Assembly: GCF_003149025.1 (NCBI RefSeq)
Contig: NZ_QGDV01000013.1
Span: 1 to 64,000, forward strand
DNA from: Rathayibacter iranicus NCPPB 2253 = VKM Ac-1602
Lineage (GTDB): Bacteria; Actinomycetota; Actinomycetes; Actinomycetales; Microbacteriaceae
Reading direction: 5' to 3'
Length of the DNA: 64,000 nt
Below, in pieces: positions 25,325-33,778 of the stretch. Position 1 is the first letter of the stretch. Each line of letters starts with the position of its first letter. Below the pieces are notes generated by a model. The model did no database searches. It had not been told where the DNA came from and worked only from the letters and a program-made list of their open reading frames with translations. The translations under genes were made by a program, and so were the position numbers.

Positions 25325-25698
25325 ACTATCACGTGACGGTGACCCGAGAGAAGCCGTTCTGGGTCGCGGAGGTTGAGGGGCTGCCGGGCGGTGCGACGGA
25401 GACGCGCGCCCTCGCTGATATCGACGGGGAGGTTCGGGACTTGATCTCCGGCCTCGCGGATGTCGACGAAGAAGAGATCTCGTTGACGTGGGACTACTCC
25501 CACGCGTTCCCCGAGGGCGTCGCGACTGCACTGACGGAGATGCTCCAGGCTCGTGAGGCTCTGGTGCAGACCCGCAGCGCGTACGAGCGGCTGCAGCACG
25601 ACGCCGTCGTCGGGATCCGTGAGCAAGGGATCTCCGTTCGTGACGCGGCGGTCCTGGTGCAGCTCTCCCATCAGCGGGTCGCTCAGATCGCCTCCTGA
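25321..25698 (+). CDS. hicB: HicB-like antitoxin with C-terminal DNA-binding helix
   Basis: A 125-residue protein. The N-terminal HicB fold (YHVTVTREKPFWVAEVEGLP GG...) is of the partial RNase H type that blocks HicA. The C-terminal part GISVRDAAVLVQLSHQRVAQ is a helix-turn-helix-like segment, which could bind the 25021-25058 palindrome. ATG 25321 overlaps the toxin stop (ATGA). The order toxin then antitoxin is the usual one for hicAB. Confidence 0.82.
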   Translation: MNYHVTVTREKPFWVAEVEGLPGGATETRALADIDGEVRDLISGLADVDEEEISLTWDYSHAFPEGVATALTEMLQAREALVQTRSAYERLQHDAVVGIREQGISVRDAAVLVQLSHQRVAQIAS

Positions 25699-25872
25699 CA
25701 CGGCCTGGGTCAGAGCTGCGGGTTTCGCGTCCCGTCGGGGAAGGGCGTCCACGAGGTGTGGTCGCGCAGCGGCAAGTATCACGTGGTCATCACGCAGACC
25801 CGGGACGTGTCGCCGGGGCTCGCGCGTAAGGCGTTGAACGCGATCGAGGCGGCAGCAGAAGACAAGCGATGA
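25699..25872 (+). pseudogene. second HicA toxin, N-terminally truncated
   Basis: Directly after the hicB stop, in the same frame, the sequence reads CGFRVPSGKGVHEVWSRSG, then KYHVVITQTRDVSPGLARKA. This is a HicA-like core (KGVHEV in the place of KGSH) ending at TGA 25870-25872. There is no start codon between the two stops, and the N-terminal strand is missing. It is coupled (ATGA) to an equally damaged antitoxin gene. Confidence 0.7.
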
Positions 25873-26267
25873 ACATCACGGTCACCGCGCATCACTGGGA
25901 GCACGGCTGAGAGCTGTGGATCGATGGGGAGGCTGCGACCCAGGTGGCCACGCTCGACAAGGCCGTGCAGCAGGTACGCGACTATCTCGACACTGTCGAT
26001 CCAAGCGTCGACCACGGCAAGTGGGACGTGACTGTCGTCCCGGAGATCGGTTCCCTCGGCGCTGAAATCATTGAGGCGCGACGAGCGACCGCGGAGGCTG
26101 TGCAGGCGTCCGTTGCCGCCGCCCGGGCGCATATCGCCGCCGCACACCGGCTGCGTGAAGCCGGGTACTCCGTCACCGACTCCTCGGCGATCCTCGGCGT
26201 CGCCCGGGGCCGCGTGGCGCAACTCACCGGCAGTTCGACGCGTTCGAGCGCCGTGATCGGGACATGA
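25869..26267 (+). pseudogene. second HicB antitoxin with premature TGA
   Basis: ATG 25869 starts MNITVTAHHWEHG, then TGA at 25908-25910. The frame continues ELWIDGEAATQVATLDKAVQ and ends with a helix-turn-helix-like RLREAGYSVTDSSAILGVARG. A Trp codon (HGWELWI would be typical) changed to TGA is the simplest origin. The last twelve codons come from a 34-base block shared with the fic gene, so the 3' end was also altered by recombination. Translation from GTG 25944 could still give 107 residues. Confidence 0.7.
26234..26267. repeat. 34-base direct repeat, left copy
   Basis: The 34 bases starting TTCGACGCGTTCGAG and ending GGGACATGA recur at 27345-27378 with one mismatch. The right copy encodes FDGFERRDRDM inside the fic frame, while here it is read in another frame at the end of hicB2. 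The two copies flank the VbhA-Fic module (about 1.08 kb between). Confidence 0.85.
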
Positions 26268-26398
26268 GGAGTGGAGGACCCACTCTCGGCACGAACGCCC
26301 CCATCGTCGTCACCGACACCGTGGCCGGTTCCTGGAGCGGCTTCCGCCCCGATAAGATCGACCAACTCAAGACCGCCGTGTTGACGGGCGTGAGATAA
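26264..26398 (+). CDS. 44-residue ORF, possible gene fragment
   Basis: ATG 26264 overlaps the hicB2 stop and encodes a 44-residue frame with natural composition (APIVVTDTVAGSWSGFRPDK then IDQLKTAVLTGVR). The end vaguely resembles actinobacterial DUF397 proteins (a short acidic/aromatic segment ending F-x-x-x-V-R). No ribosome site of its own, so it depends on coupling. Low confidence. Confidence 0.35.
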   Translation: MRSGGPTLGTNAPIVVTDTVAGSWSGFRPDKIDQLKTAVLTGVR

Positions 26399-26405
26399 CG
26401 TTCGA

Positions 26406-26450
26406 GCGGCCCTTCCCTGGCCCGAAGGCGTCGGGCCTGCCAAGGGCCGC
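26406..26450. terminator. strong two-step hairpin before the VbhA-Fic module
   Basis: GCGGCCCTT (26406-26414) pairs with AAGGGCCGC (26442-26450). An inner GGCCCGA/TCGGGCC pair closes an AGGCG loop. It likely separates the hicAB debris from the antitoxin gene that starts at 26489. Confidence 0.6.
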
Positions 26451-26488
26451 GGTCGGTAGAATCGGAGCCGACCGAGCAGGGAGTCACC

Positions 26489-26698
26489 ATGGGCATCAAG
26501 ACCGAGCACGATACCGGCCGGAAGCTCGACGTCGAGCAGGAGATGGCGTTGATCGAGAAGGGCCAGCAGCTCGCCGGTCACTTCCCTGACGCGGAAGCTC
26601 TTGGCCGCGCTCGACGCCTCCTGGAGGGGACGCTGTCTTTGGAGGATGCACGCGCGGAGGTCGCCTCGAAGCACGGATTTCCGCTCCGCCAGCGCTGA
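26489..26698 (+). CDS. VbhA-like antitoxin of a Fic toxin
   Basis: A 69-residue helical protein placed just before a Fic-domain gene, the standard order of VbhA-VbhT type (FicA/FicT) pairs. LGRARRLLEGTLSLEDARAE resembles the antitoxin VbhA domain, which has a helix-turn ending in E-x-G-x(2)-S-x-E-E-A. The inhibitory S/TxxxE(G/N) helix is not clear by eye. ATG follows GGGAG. If the toxin is dead, this gene is a left-over. Confidence 0.65.
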   Translation: MGIKTEHDTGRKLDVEQEMALIEKGQQLAGHFPDAEALGRARRLLEGTLSLEDARAEVASKHGFPLRQR

Positions 26699-26723
26699 GC
26701 TCCGGCGTCCTGCGAGTGAGTGG

Positions 26724-27503
26724 ATGAGTGTCGACGACAAGTACACCTACCCAGATAGCGGCGGGGTGCTGATCAACGCTGCCGGGATCCGCGATCAGCG
26801 TCGGCTTGACGAGGCGATGAACGACGTCGTGTCGATCACGATGGCTGAGGTCCGCGCCGAGCGTGTCCCTGACCGGCCCGGCTACGAGTACCTGCGCAGC
26901 GTCCACGAGCGCATGTTTGGCGATCTGGTGCCTGACATAGCGGGACGCATCCGCGACGTCGATGTCCAGGCCACCGGGACCGGGATCCCGTACTGCCGCC
27001 CTGAGTACATCGTCGCGAACCTCTCGACGTTGTTTGGGAAGCTCGAGCGGGAGGACTTCCTCGCCGGACTGGACGCGGATGCGTTCGCGGATCGGCTGGC
27101 TGATCGGTGGGGGGAGCTGTCAGCGATCCACCCTTACCGCGACGGGAACACCAGATCGCAGAGCACCTAGGCGTCCGCGCTCGCTGAGCGTGCTGGGCAC
27201 CCGATCGACTGGAAAAGCGTCGATGTCGACGAGCTCCGCACAACACGGCTGCAGGCCGTCGCTGGCAACGACCGCCCCCTCGCTGACTACCTCCGCGCGC
27301 ACCTCGTCGAGTCTGAGCGCGACACCAGAGCCGGTAAGAGTGAATTCGACGGGTTCGAGCGCCGTGATCGGGACATGATGCGCGCCGCTGGCATGGACCC
27401 CGATGCCTGGCGCGGCGAACACTTCGGCGCACGTCCATCGCAGGCGGAGCAGTGGCTCTCTTTGCCGGAGCAGGCCCTCGGAAGCGACGGCCTGGAACGA
27501 TGA
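26724..27503 (+). pseudogene. Fic-domain protein interrupted by an in-frame TAG
   Basis: ATG 26724 begins a Fic protein (YTYPDSGGVLINAAGIRDQ...). The catalytic motif reads HPYRDGNTRSQS. The His, Asp, Gly-Asn and first Arg of HxFx(D/E)GNxRxxR are present, but the second Arg is Ser. Three codons later TAG (27168-27170) stops the frame. The same frame then continues ASALAERAGHPIDWKSVDVD to TGA 27501-27503. Full length would be 259 residues. Fic enzymes AMPylate target proteins. This one lacks a phosphate-binding Arg and its C-terminal helices, so it is probably inactive. Confidence 0.8.
27345..27378. repeat. 34-base direct repeat, right copy
   Basis: One mismatch to 26234-26267. Lies within the 3' part of the broken fic gene, where it is in its native reading frame. 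Confidence 0.85.
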
Positions 27504-27623
27504 GCGGCCCCGTGCCGGTCAGCGCGCACGAACGGTTCTACGTCGACTCCGGCGCTGCGCAGCCCCCAACCATCGACGTCAGAACTTCCGGACTGAGGCT
27601 CAGGGGACCGATACGGTCATAAC

Positions 27624-28397
27624 GTGAAACAAAAGCGCTGGCAGAAGATAACAGAGTGGCCTTTGACAATGGCTGCGGTAATCTTCCTCATCGCGTACTC
27701 CTGGGAAGTCCTGGGCCGCCTCACCGGGACAGCCGCTGCACTAGCCGAGGCCGTAATCACCATCACGTGGGTGCTCTTCTTCCTGGACTACCTGATCACT
27801 GTGCTCCTCGCCGAACGACGAGGGCGCTGGTTTATTACGCACCTGTTCGACTTCATCGTGGTGGCGCTGCCCATACTCCGACCACTCCGACTCCTTCGCT
27901 TGGTGACCCTGGTGTCAATCCTGCAGCGCCGGGCGGGCGCCGCGTTCCGAGGCCGGGTCATTCTTTTCGCAGCATCAAGCACCGCGCTTCTCGTCTTCGT
28001 CGCTTCCTTGGCGATGCTCGACGCTGAGCGGGAGTCACCTGGGGCTCTCATCACGACTTTTCCCCAAGCCCTCTGGTGGGCGTTCGTCACGATCACCACG
28101 GTCGGGTATGGCGACCTCTACCCCGTCACCGGAACCGGAAGATTCATCGCAGCCGGCATCATGCTGGGTGGAATTGCGCTCATCGGTGTCGTCACCGCGA
28201 CCCTCGCCACCTACATCGTGGAGCGAGTCACGCAACACGATGAGCACTCCGAATCGCGAACTCACGAACAAGTGCGAGCTCTTGCTGACGAGATCCGCCA
28301 GCTGCGCGCAGAGCTGCGCGAGCACGCTGAAACGACGCCTATCTGTGGGGAGACCGGAACAACGGTGCCAGACGAGGGGGCGCCCGGGTATCGGTAG
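27624..28397 (+). CDS. voltage-gated-type potassium channel
   Basis: A 257-residue ion channel. The selectivity filter is TVGYGDLYPVT between the last two of about six membrane helices. The S4-like segment RPLRLLRLVTLVSILQRR carries regularly spaced Arg. A cytoplasmic coiled-coil (HEQVRALADEIRQLRAELRE) follows the pore and probably aids tetramer assembly. There is no RCK domain. GTG 27624 is the first plausible start. A stand-alone gene at the edge of the island. Confidence 0.9.
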   Translation: MKQKRWQKITEWPLTMAAVIFLIAYSWEVLGRLTGTAAALAEAVITITWVLFFLDYLITVLLAERRGRWFITHLFDFIVVALPILRPLRLLRLVTLVSILQRRAGAAFRGRVILFAASSTALLVFVASLAMLDAERESPGALITTFPQALWWAFVTITTVGYGDLYPVTGTGRFIAAGIMLGGIALIGVVTATLATYIVERVTQHDEHSESRTHEQVRALADEIRQLRAELREHAETTPICGETGTTVPDEGAPGYR

Positions 28398-28442
28398 GAC
28401 TAATTGGAACCGGTCGGTGTCCCTTCGCGTCAGACTATGCAC

Positions 28443-28964
28443 ATGACAGCGCCAAACCGGTATGCACCCTCCCCCTTCATCGCAGCCGGTCTGCTCGCGA
28501 CGTCGGTGCTCACCGTCCTTCACCTGATCGAGGTGTACGTCCTGACCGCTCACAGTCAGGATCGGGAAGGGACCGGGCAGGACCCAGCGGGAACGGTCGC
28601 CTTCTTTGCGCTCTACCTCATCCCGTCCGCCCTGGTCGAAGGAGTGCTTGTCGGTCTCGCCTCCTTCGCTGTCGCCCGGCTCCTCGGGCGTGTCGGCCGC
28701 GTCCCTCGGCGCTGGATCCCACCGCTGTCGGGGATCGCCGCGACAGTCACCGCCCTCGGTCTCATCGTCGTCCCACTCGTCGGATTGGCCACCGGCGGCC
28801 TCATCCAGGTGGGCGCAGGAATCGTCATCCTCGTCACCGGCGAGCCCGGGAGCGGGTCGGCGAACCTGATCGCAGCACTCGCCCTCGCCCTCCTCCTCTA
28901 CGTCGGAGCTTTCACGGTCGGGGCCTCTCGGAGCAACGCCGTGACGAACTCCGACGCCCGGTAA
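28443..28964 (+). CDS. four-helix membrane protein, unknown
   Basis: A 173-residue protein with four hydrophobic segments (FIAAGLLATSVLTVLHLIEV, FFALYLIPSALVEGVLVG and two more) and short loops. ATG 28443 is preferred over TTG 28404 or ATG 28437, which add non-conserved residues. No family is recognised. It follows the potassium channel on the same strand by 45 bases and may be co-transcribed. Confidence 0.65.
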   Translation: MTAPNRYAPSPFIAAGLLATSVLTVLHLIEVYVLTAHSQDREGTGQDPAGTVAFFALYLIPSALVEGVLVGLASFAVARLLGRVGRVPRRWIPPLSGIAATVTALGLIVVPLVGLATGGLIQVGAGIVILVTGEPGSGSANLIAALALALLLYVGAFTVGASRSNAVTNSDAR

Positions 28965-29415
28965 CGTGCGCACCCCTGGTCAGCGGGACGACAAGCCGGA
29001 GGCGCGTCGTCCGGCATCCTTCACCGGTGCCGCCGCCTGCCCATCCTCCAGACGATCGCGCCCGCGACGAGCACCGCGCCGAGGAGACCGAGAATGTGGA
29101 GGACCAGAGAGGCCGCCCCGTTCTCGGGGAGCAGGAAGCCGTACGGTACCCACCCATCGGTTGCCCCACGGAGAAGAACGACGTGCAGCAAGACGCTGAC
29201 CCGGCGCGATGACGGTCAGCGTGCGAGACGTTCTCCGCATTGATGTCGAGACGCACGACGAGCTGCGCAGGATCGCATGACCCAGACGAAGCGAATCGGG
29301 ATGACAGGCAGCGCTGCCGCACGACGATCCGCTCAGCCATTCGTCTCAGACCGTGCCGCCTCCAATTCGTTGCCCTCAACAACAAACCCGGCGCCGTACC
29401 CGACAGAATAGGCTC
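28965..29415. other. spacer holding a possible small membrane ORF
   Basis: 450 bases with no strong gene. The one natural-looking frame, on the reverse strand, is listed separately at 29021-29191. The + strand frames here are its shadows. Confidence 0.4.
29021..29191 (-). CDS. small single-helix membrane ORF or gene relic
   Basis: The reverse strand reads ATDGWVPYGFLLPENGAASL, then VLHILGLLGAVLVAGAIVWR and a basic end MGRRRHR. This is the pattern of a short membrane protein with a positively charged tail. A TTG near 29191 could start it, but no ribosome site is evident. It may be the 3' end of a lost longer gene. Confidence 0.4.
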   Translation of the reverse strand: MLHVVLLRGATDGWVPYGFLLPENGAASLVLHILGLLGAVLVAGAIVWRMGRRRHR

Positions 29416-30672
29416 ATGACCTCACGGAGCAACTGGGCAGGCACCTACGAATACCGCGCCGCCGACATCCTCGAGCCGGAGTCGATCGAGGAGGTGCAAC
29501 GCCTCGTCCTCGAGAACGACCGCGTCCGCGCGCTCGGCAGCCGCCACTCCTTCAACTCGCTGCCCGACACCCCCGGAACCCTGCTGCACCTCGGCCGCCT
29601 CGCCTCCGACCCGGTGATCGACGCCGACGCGAACACCGTCACGGTCTCAGGCGCCACCCGCTACGGCGTCGTCGCCTCGCACCTGCACAGCAATGGCTAC
29701 GCCCTGCACAACCTGGGCTCCCTCCCGCACATCTCGGTCGCCGGCGCGATCTCGACGGGCACCCACGGCTCGGGCGACCGCAACGCCAACCTCTCCTCCG
29801 CCGTTTCAGCCCTCGAACTCGTCACCGCCGACGGCTCCCTGCGCACCATCCGCCGCGGTGAGCCCGGCTTCGAGGGCGTGGTCGTCGGACTCGGCGCCTT
29901 CGGCATCGTCACCCGGGTAACCCTCGATATCCAGCCGACCTTCGACGTACGCCAGGACGCGTTCGTGGACCTGTCCTGGGAGCGCGTGCTCGATGACTTC
30001 GACGCGATCACCTCCTCCGCCTACAGCGTGAGCCTGATGACGCACTGGTCGAGCCCGACCGTCGAGCAGCTGTGGCTGAAGACCAAGGTCGCCGTCGGCT
30101 CCGTCGCCGAGGTCGACGCGACGCACCTGGGTGCTGTCGCCGCCTCCGCGAGCCTGTTCGCCGTGTCGGAGGGGGTCGATTCGAACCTCAACCCGTTCGG
30201 CGGCGTGGTCGGGCCGTGGTCCGAGCGCCTCCCGCACTTCCGCCTCGACCGCGAGCCGAGCGCGGGAGATGAGATCCAGAGCGAGTACATGGTGCCGCGG
30301 GCCAACATCCGCGAGGCCATCGTGGCGCTGCGTGCGATCGGCGAGCGGATCGACGACGTGCTGCTCATCACGGAGTTGCGCACGATGGCGGGCGACGACC
30401 AGTGGCTCTCGCCCGCGCAGGGCCGCGAGAGTGTCGGCGTGCACTTTACGTTTGCAAAGGACCGCGCCGGCGTCGACGCCGTACTGCCCGCGGTCGAGGG
30501 CGCGCTGCTCCCGCTCGGCGCTCGCCCGCACTGGGGCAAGCACTTCCTCGCCGGAGCCGGCGAGATCGCCCCGCTCTACCCGCACCTCGCCGACTGGCGC
30601 GCCCTCCGCTCCGAGTGGGACCCCTCGGGCCGCTTCGCGAGCGACTTCCTCCAAGCCCGCCTCCTCGGCTAA
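29416..30672 (+). CDS. alditol oxidase-like FAD-linked oxidase
   Basis: A 418-residue VAO-family flavoprotein. The motif GSRHSF (41-46) supplies the His for covalent FAD as in streptomycete alditol oxidase (AldO). STGTHGSG and VGLGAFGIVTRVTL are further FAD-binding motifs. The C-terminus contains PHWGKHF, the substrate-side motif of the family. Expected reaction: O2-dependent oxidation of sugar alcohols to aldoses with H2O2 release. ATG 29416 is preceded by no strong ribosome site, but upstream sequence is not conserved-looking. Confidence 0.88.
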   Translation: MTSRSNWAGTYEYRAADILEPESIEEVQRLVLENDRVRALGSRHSFNSLPDTPGTLLHLGRLASDPVIDADANTVTVSGATRYGVVASHLHSNGYALHNLGSLPHISVAGAISTGTHGSGDRNANLSSAVSALELVTADGSLRTIRRGEPGFEGVVVGLGAFGIVTRVTLDIQPTFDVRQDAFVDLSWERVLDDFDAITSSAYSVSLMTHWSSPTVEQLWLKTKVAVGSVAEVDATHLGAVAASASLFAVSEGVDSNLNPFGGVVGPWSERLPHFRLDREPSAGDEIQSEYMVPRANIREAIVALRAIGERIDDVLLITELRTMAGDDQWLSPAQGRESVGVHFTFAKDRAGVDAVLPAVEGALLPLGARPHWGKHFLAGAGEIAPLYPHLADWRALRSEWDPSGRFASDFLQARLLG

Positions 30673-30681
30673 GCCTGCCCC

Positions 30682-30744
30682 CAACCCCGGTCCGTTGAGG
30701 GAACCAGTTAGTGGAGGCTCCCTGAACGGTCCGGGGTTCCCCCG
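30682..30744. repeat. dispersed palindromic repeat, family B copy 2
   Basis: Arms AACCCCGGTCCGTTGAGGGA and TCCCTGAACGGTCCGGGGTT pair with only a few mismatches around a short loop. It lies exactly between the convergent alditol oxidase and kynureninase genes, which fits a bidirectional terminator. Confidence 0.8.
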
Positions 30745-30754
30745 GCGGGACGAG

Positions 30755-31952
30755 TCACGCGAGCGCGTCGCGGATCACGGCCATGCCGAGTTCCAGCTCG
30801 GCGAACGTGGTCGACAGGGGCGAGAGGCCCAGGCGGATGCCGTCTGGCCGGCGGAAGTCCGGCACGATCCCCTCGGCCTGCAATCGCGGAACGAGCGCCG
30901 CGAACGACTCGTGCGCGATGGTGACGTGGGAGCCTCGTTCGGCGGGGTCCCGCGGAGTCGCCACCCGCACTCCACGCGGCACCAACCACGCGTTGGCCAG
31001 CTCCAACGCGTACGCCGTCATCGCTTCGGACTTTGCGCGCACCGCAGGCATCCCCACCGACGCGATCAGCGCGATCATGTCCTGCATCGCGAGCATCCCG
31101 GTGATCGGCGGCGTGCCGCTGAGAAAGCGCCGGATTCCGTCCGCGGGCCGGTAGCCGGGACCCATCTCGAACATCTCGGCCGTCCCCATCCAGCCCTGGA
31201 TCGGTTGCGCGAGCGAGCCCTGATGCCGGGAGGCGACATACGCCCACGCAGGCGCGCCCGGTCCCCCATTGAGGTATTTGATAGGAGCAGCCCACGGCGA
31301 GGTCCGCGCCCCACGCGTCGAGTTCGAGCGGCACCGAGCCCACCGAGTGGGAGGCGTCCCAGAGCACGAGCGCGCCCGCCGCGTGCGCCTGCTCGGTGAG
31401 CGCGGCGGCGTCGGCGAGGAACCCGGAGCGGTAGGCGACGTGGCTGAGCAGCACCAGCCCGCTGCGCTCACCGAGCACCGGAGCAAGGTCGTCACGGCCG
31501 ACGCCGCGCTCGGGGTCGGCCGTGATCCAGCGCAGCCTGCTGCCGGTCTCGGCCGCGATGCCCTCGAGCACGTAGCGGTCGGTCGGGAAGTTGTCGGTGT
31601 CCACGACGATCTCGTCGCGCCCCTGCTCCGCCTGCCGGGCGACCGCGGCGCGGGCGAGCTTGTAGAGGAGGACCGTCGTGGAGTCGGCGACGATCGTCTG
31701 CCCGGGCGCCGCACCCAGGGCCGCCGCTCCGAGCGCGTCGCCAACGGTGAGGGGCAGGTCGAGCCAGCCCTCCTGCCAGCCGCGGATCAGGCGGCCGCCC
31801 CACTCCTCCTGAGCGAACCGCGCGAGCCGATCGACGCTCGCGCGGAGCGGTCGGCCGAGCGAGTTGCCGTCGAGGTAGGCGCGGACCTCTGGAGTGCGGA
31901 CGAAGAGTTCGACGCAGTGCGCGAGGGAGTCCTGAGCGTCGAGCGGATGCAT
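30755..31952 (-). pseudogene. kynU: kynureninase with a one-base frameshift at the PLP-lysine motif
   Basis: ATG 31952 begins MHPLDAQDSLAHCVELF, and DGNSLGRP and LWDASHSVGSVPLELDAWGA are typical kynureninase (PLP fold type I). At 31280-31283 the frame breaks: the expected SYKYLNGGPGAP, with the PLP-binding Lys, appears as SYQIPQW in this frame. The correct KYLNGGPG continues in the next frame to TGA at 30755. One extra base explains it. Restored, the protein is about 399 residues and would cleave kynurenine to anthranilate and alanine. It may be a true pseudogene or a sequencing error. Confidence 0.85.
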
Positions 31953-31999
31953 CTGCTCACCCTAGTTCGGGGCCGGCGCTGCCTCCCCGCCGCCACTGT

Positions 32000-32041
32000 C
32001 CAAAAGTTGTCGCACTCGGCGTCGAGTGCGACAACTTTTGG
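32000..32041. repeat. 42-base palindrome, family A copy 1
   Basis: CCAAAAGTTGTCGCACTCGG followed by its near-perfect inverse. It lies between the SMP-30 gene end and the kynureninase start, both on the minus strand. Two other copies are at 39200 and 53793. Probably a factor-independent terminator of the SMP-30 gene. Confidence 0.9.
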
Positions 32042-32075
32042 CCTCTCGCGGGGGCTGCCGGCCCGGGAGCCCGCG

Positions 32076-32957
32076 TTAGGGCAGAGGCGCCTCCAGCCAG
32101 CGGGTCGCGGCGCGGCCTCGCGTTCCGGGCCGGGCAGTCCACAGGCCGCCAGCGAACGGATGTTCCGCGCGCTGCTGTGCCGAAAGGTCGCGCGACGCCG
32201 ACGTGACGACGGCCACATCCAGCTCATCCCCGGCGAAGGCAATGCTCGTGGCGTGCGGCGCGTCGATCCGAACGCCCTCCCCCTCCACCGCTCGGCCGGC
32301 GGCGTCGAAGACCTGCACGCGAGAGCCGCCCCAGATCGCGACCCAGACCCGACCGTCGGCGTCGACCGTTAGCCCGTCGGCGAAGACACCCTCCTCCAGC
32401 TCAATGAACGGCTCGCGCGCGCCGTGCACTCCACCCGCGTAGGAGCGGCGGTGGATCACGCCCGACTCAGTGTCCGCCGAGTACAGGACGGAACCGTCGG
32501 GCGACCAGCCGAGCCCATTCGAGAGCTGCAGGTCGTCGTCAAGCACGGTGACAGCCCCGTCGCGCTCGAGGCGCAGCAGGACGTCGTCACCGGCCGGCTC
32601 CCCCAGCGTCAGCGAGCCGATGACGAGGCGGCCCTGCGGATCGACGGCGCCGTCGTTGAAGCGGTGCCCCTCGGGCAGCAGCTCGGAGCCGCGGCTGAGC
32701 GAGCCGTCGACCTCGACGATCGCGAGCCGACGGGTCAGCGCCACCAGCACTCGTCCGTCGCCGAGCGGCAACGCGCAACCGACCTGCTCACCAACGTCCG
32801 TCCGCGAGACCGCGCCGATCCCCTCCGCGGTGAGGGGCGCCGACAGGACAGCACCCGCCTCGATATCGACCCAGGTGAGGCGGCCAGTATCCGGGTCCCA
32901 GACGGGGCCTTCGCTGAGGACGTAGGACGGAGTGGCAGCGGGCGTCGCGTCGATCAT
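32076..32957 (-). CDS. SMP-30/gluconolactonase/LRE family protein
   Basis: A 293-residue six-bladed beta-propeller enzyme. Family signatures are EGPVWDPDTGRLTWVDI at the N-terminus (metal-binding Glu), RFNDGAVDPQGRLVIGSL (Asn-Asp pair), and SNGLGWSPDGSVLYSADTES (metal Asn and Asp). Typically hydrolyses sugar lactones in a divalent-metal-dependent way. ATG 32957 follows GGAGGC. It is followed by a family A palindrome. The physiological lactone is unknown. Confidence 0.9.
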   Translation of the reverse strand: MIDATPAATPSYVLSEGPVWDPDTGRLTWVDIEAGAVLSAPLTAEGIGAVSRTDVGEQVGCALPLGDGRVLVALTRRLAIVEVDGSLSRGSELLPEGHRFNDGAVDPQGRLVIGSLTLGEPAGDDVLLRLERDGAVTVLDDDLQLSNGLGWSPDGSVLYSADTESGVIHRRSYAGGVHGAREPFIELEEGVFADGLTVDADGRVWVAIWGGSRVQVFDAAGRAVEGEGVRIDAPHATSIAFAGDELDVAVVTSASRDLSAQQRAEHPFAGGLWTARPGTRGRAATRWLEAPLP

Positions 32958-33384
32958 GCCTCCACGGTAGGCGGCTCCGACGCGGACGGTGTGCGTAACC
33001 GAGGTTGAGAGCGCCCGGCAGCCCCTCTCAGGCCCGAATCCGGCCCGCCAGCCTCGGTTACGAACACTCGACCGACGCGACCCGGGCGAGCGCCGACGTG
33101 ACGGGCGTGGCACGTGACGACTCACCACGGAATTCACCCAGGATTTCGAGGACTCCGCGTTCACGATTGGCGTGCCTGGCACTATCCGGCCAGAACGCCG
33201 AAGCACTGGCTTTCAGTAAACTCGACGACAATTTCGGATGGAAGCACGCAGCTCATTCTGAACATCGTGATCTACCTGGTCGCGAGCAGCCTCGCCTGCC
33301 GAGAGCAACCAACCACATCTCCCGAGGCACTCGCGTGACCCCTCTCGACGGCCTCCCCACGACTGACATCGCGGGCCACACAAC
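32958..33384. other. intergenic region with an 11-base inverted repeat
   Basis: CGTAACCGAGG (32994-33004) and CCTCGGTTACG (33052-33062) form an inverted repeat upstream of the SMP-30 gene. A related pair of arms occurs at 59577-59652. The rest (33063-33384) shows lower GC and no supported gene. Open frames on both strands have poor composition. Confidence 0.45.
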
Positions 33385-33762
33385 TTATCGGGCACGATTT
33401 CGCCGTCGACCCCACACCGAGATCAGGGCCAGAAGGTGAAGCGCCGGCCAGATGGCAAACATTTCCGCAAATCCCGGCACTCGCGCGAGATCTACTTTTT
33501 CACTGACAACAGCATCCAGCCACGTGTACGCGATCACTGAGACGACCCACGAGAGCATCGGCATCCAGGGTGAAAGTCGCGCGAGCAGTCGATGATCCCG
33601 GCGGCGAAGCGCCAACTGAACCAGCACAAGCATAATTCCGGCTATGAGGACATAGAAAAAATATCCGAAAGCGAGCACGCCTCCAATAAAAGGCGCAAGG
33701 ATGAAGGCGACAATGACAGTCAGGGCACCGAGTCCGCAAAAGCGAAGATAGGCCTTCACCAC
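33385..33762 (-). CDS. four-helix membrane protein, unknown
   Basis: A 125-residue protein with hydrophobic segments AYLRFCGLGALTVIVAFILA, GGVLAFGYFFYVLIAGIMLV, a third around MLSWVVSVIAYTWL and a fourth near the C-terminus. The tail is basic (GRRRNRAR). No recognised family. The 16-base gap after the secreted protein at 33779-34846 suggests the two are co-transcribed. Confidence 0.65.
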   Translation of the reverse strand: MVKAYLRFCGLGALTVIVAFILAPFIGGVLAFGYFFYVLIAGIMLVLVQLALRRRDHRLLARLSPWMPMLSWVVSVIAYTWLDAVVSEKVDLARVPGFAEMFAIWPALHLLALISVWGRRRNRAR

Positions 33763-33778
33763 TGCTCCTTCTGCCGAT

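Noticed and set aside
33005..33439. 144-codon frame on the + strand
   Set aside because: Low-complexity, crosses an inverted repeat and a real gene on the other strand.
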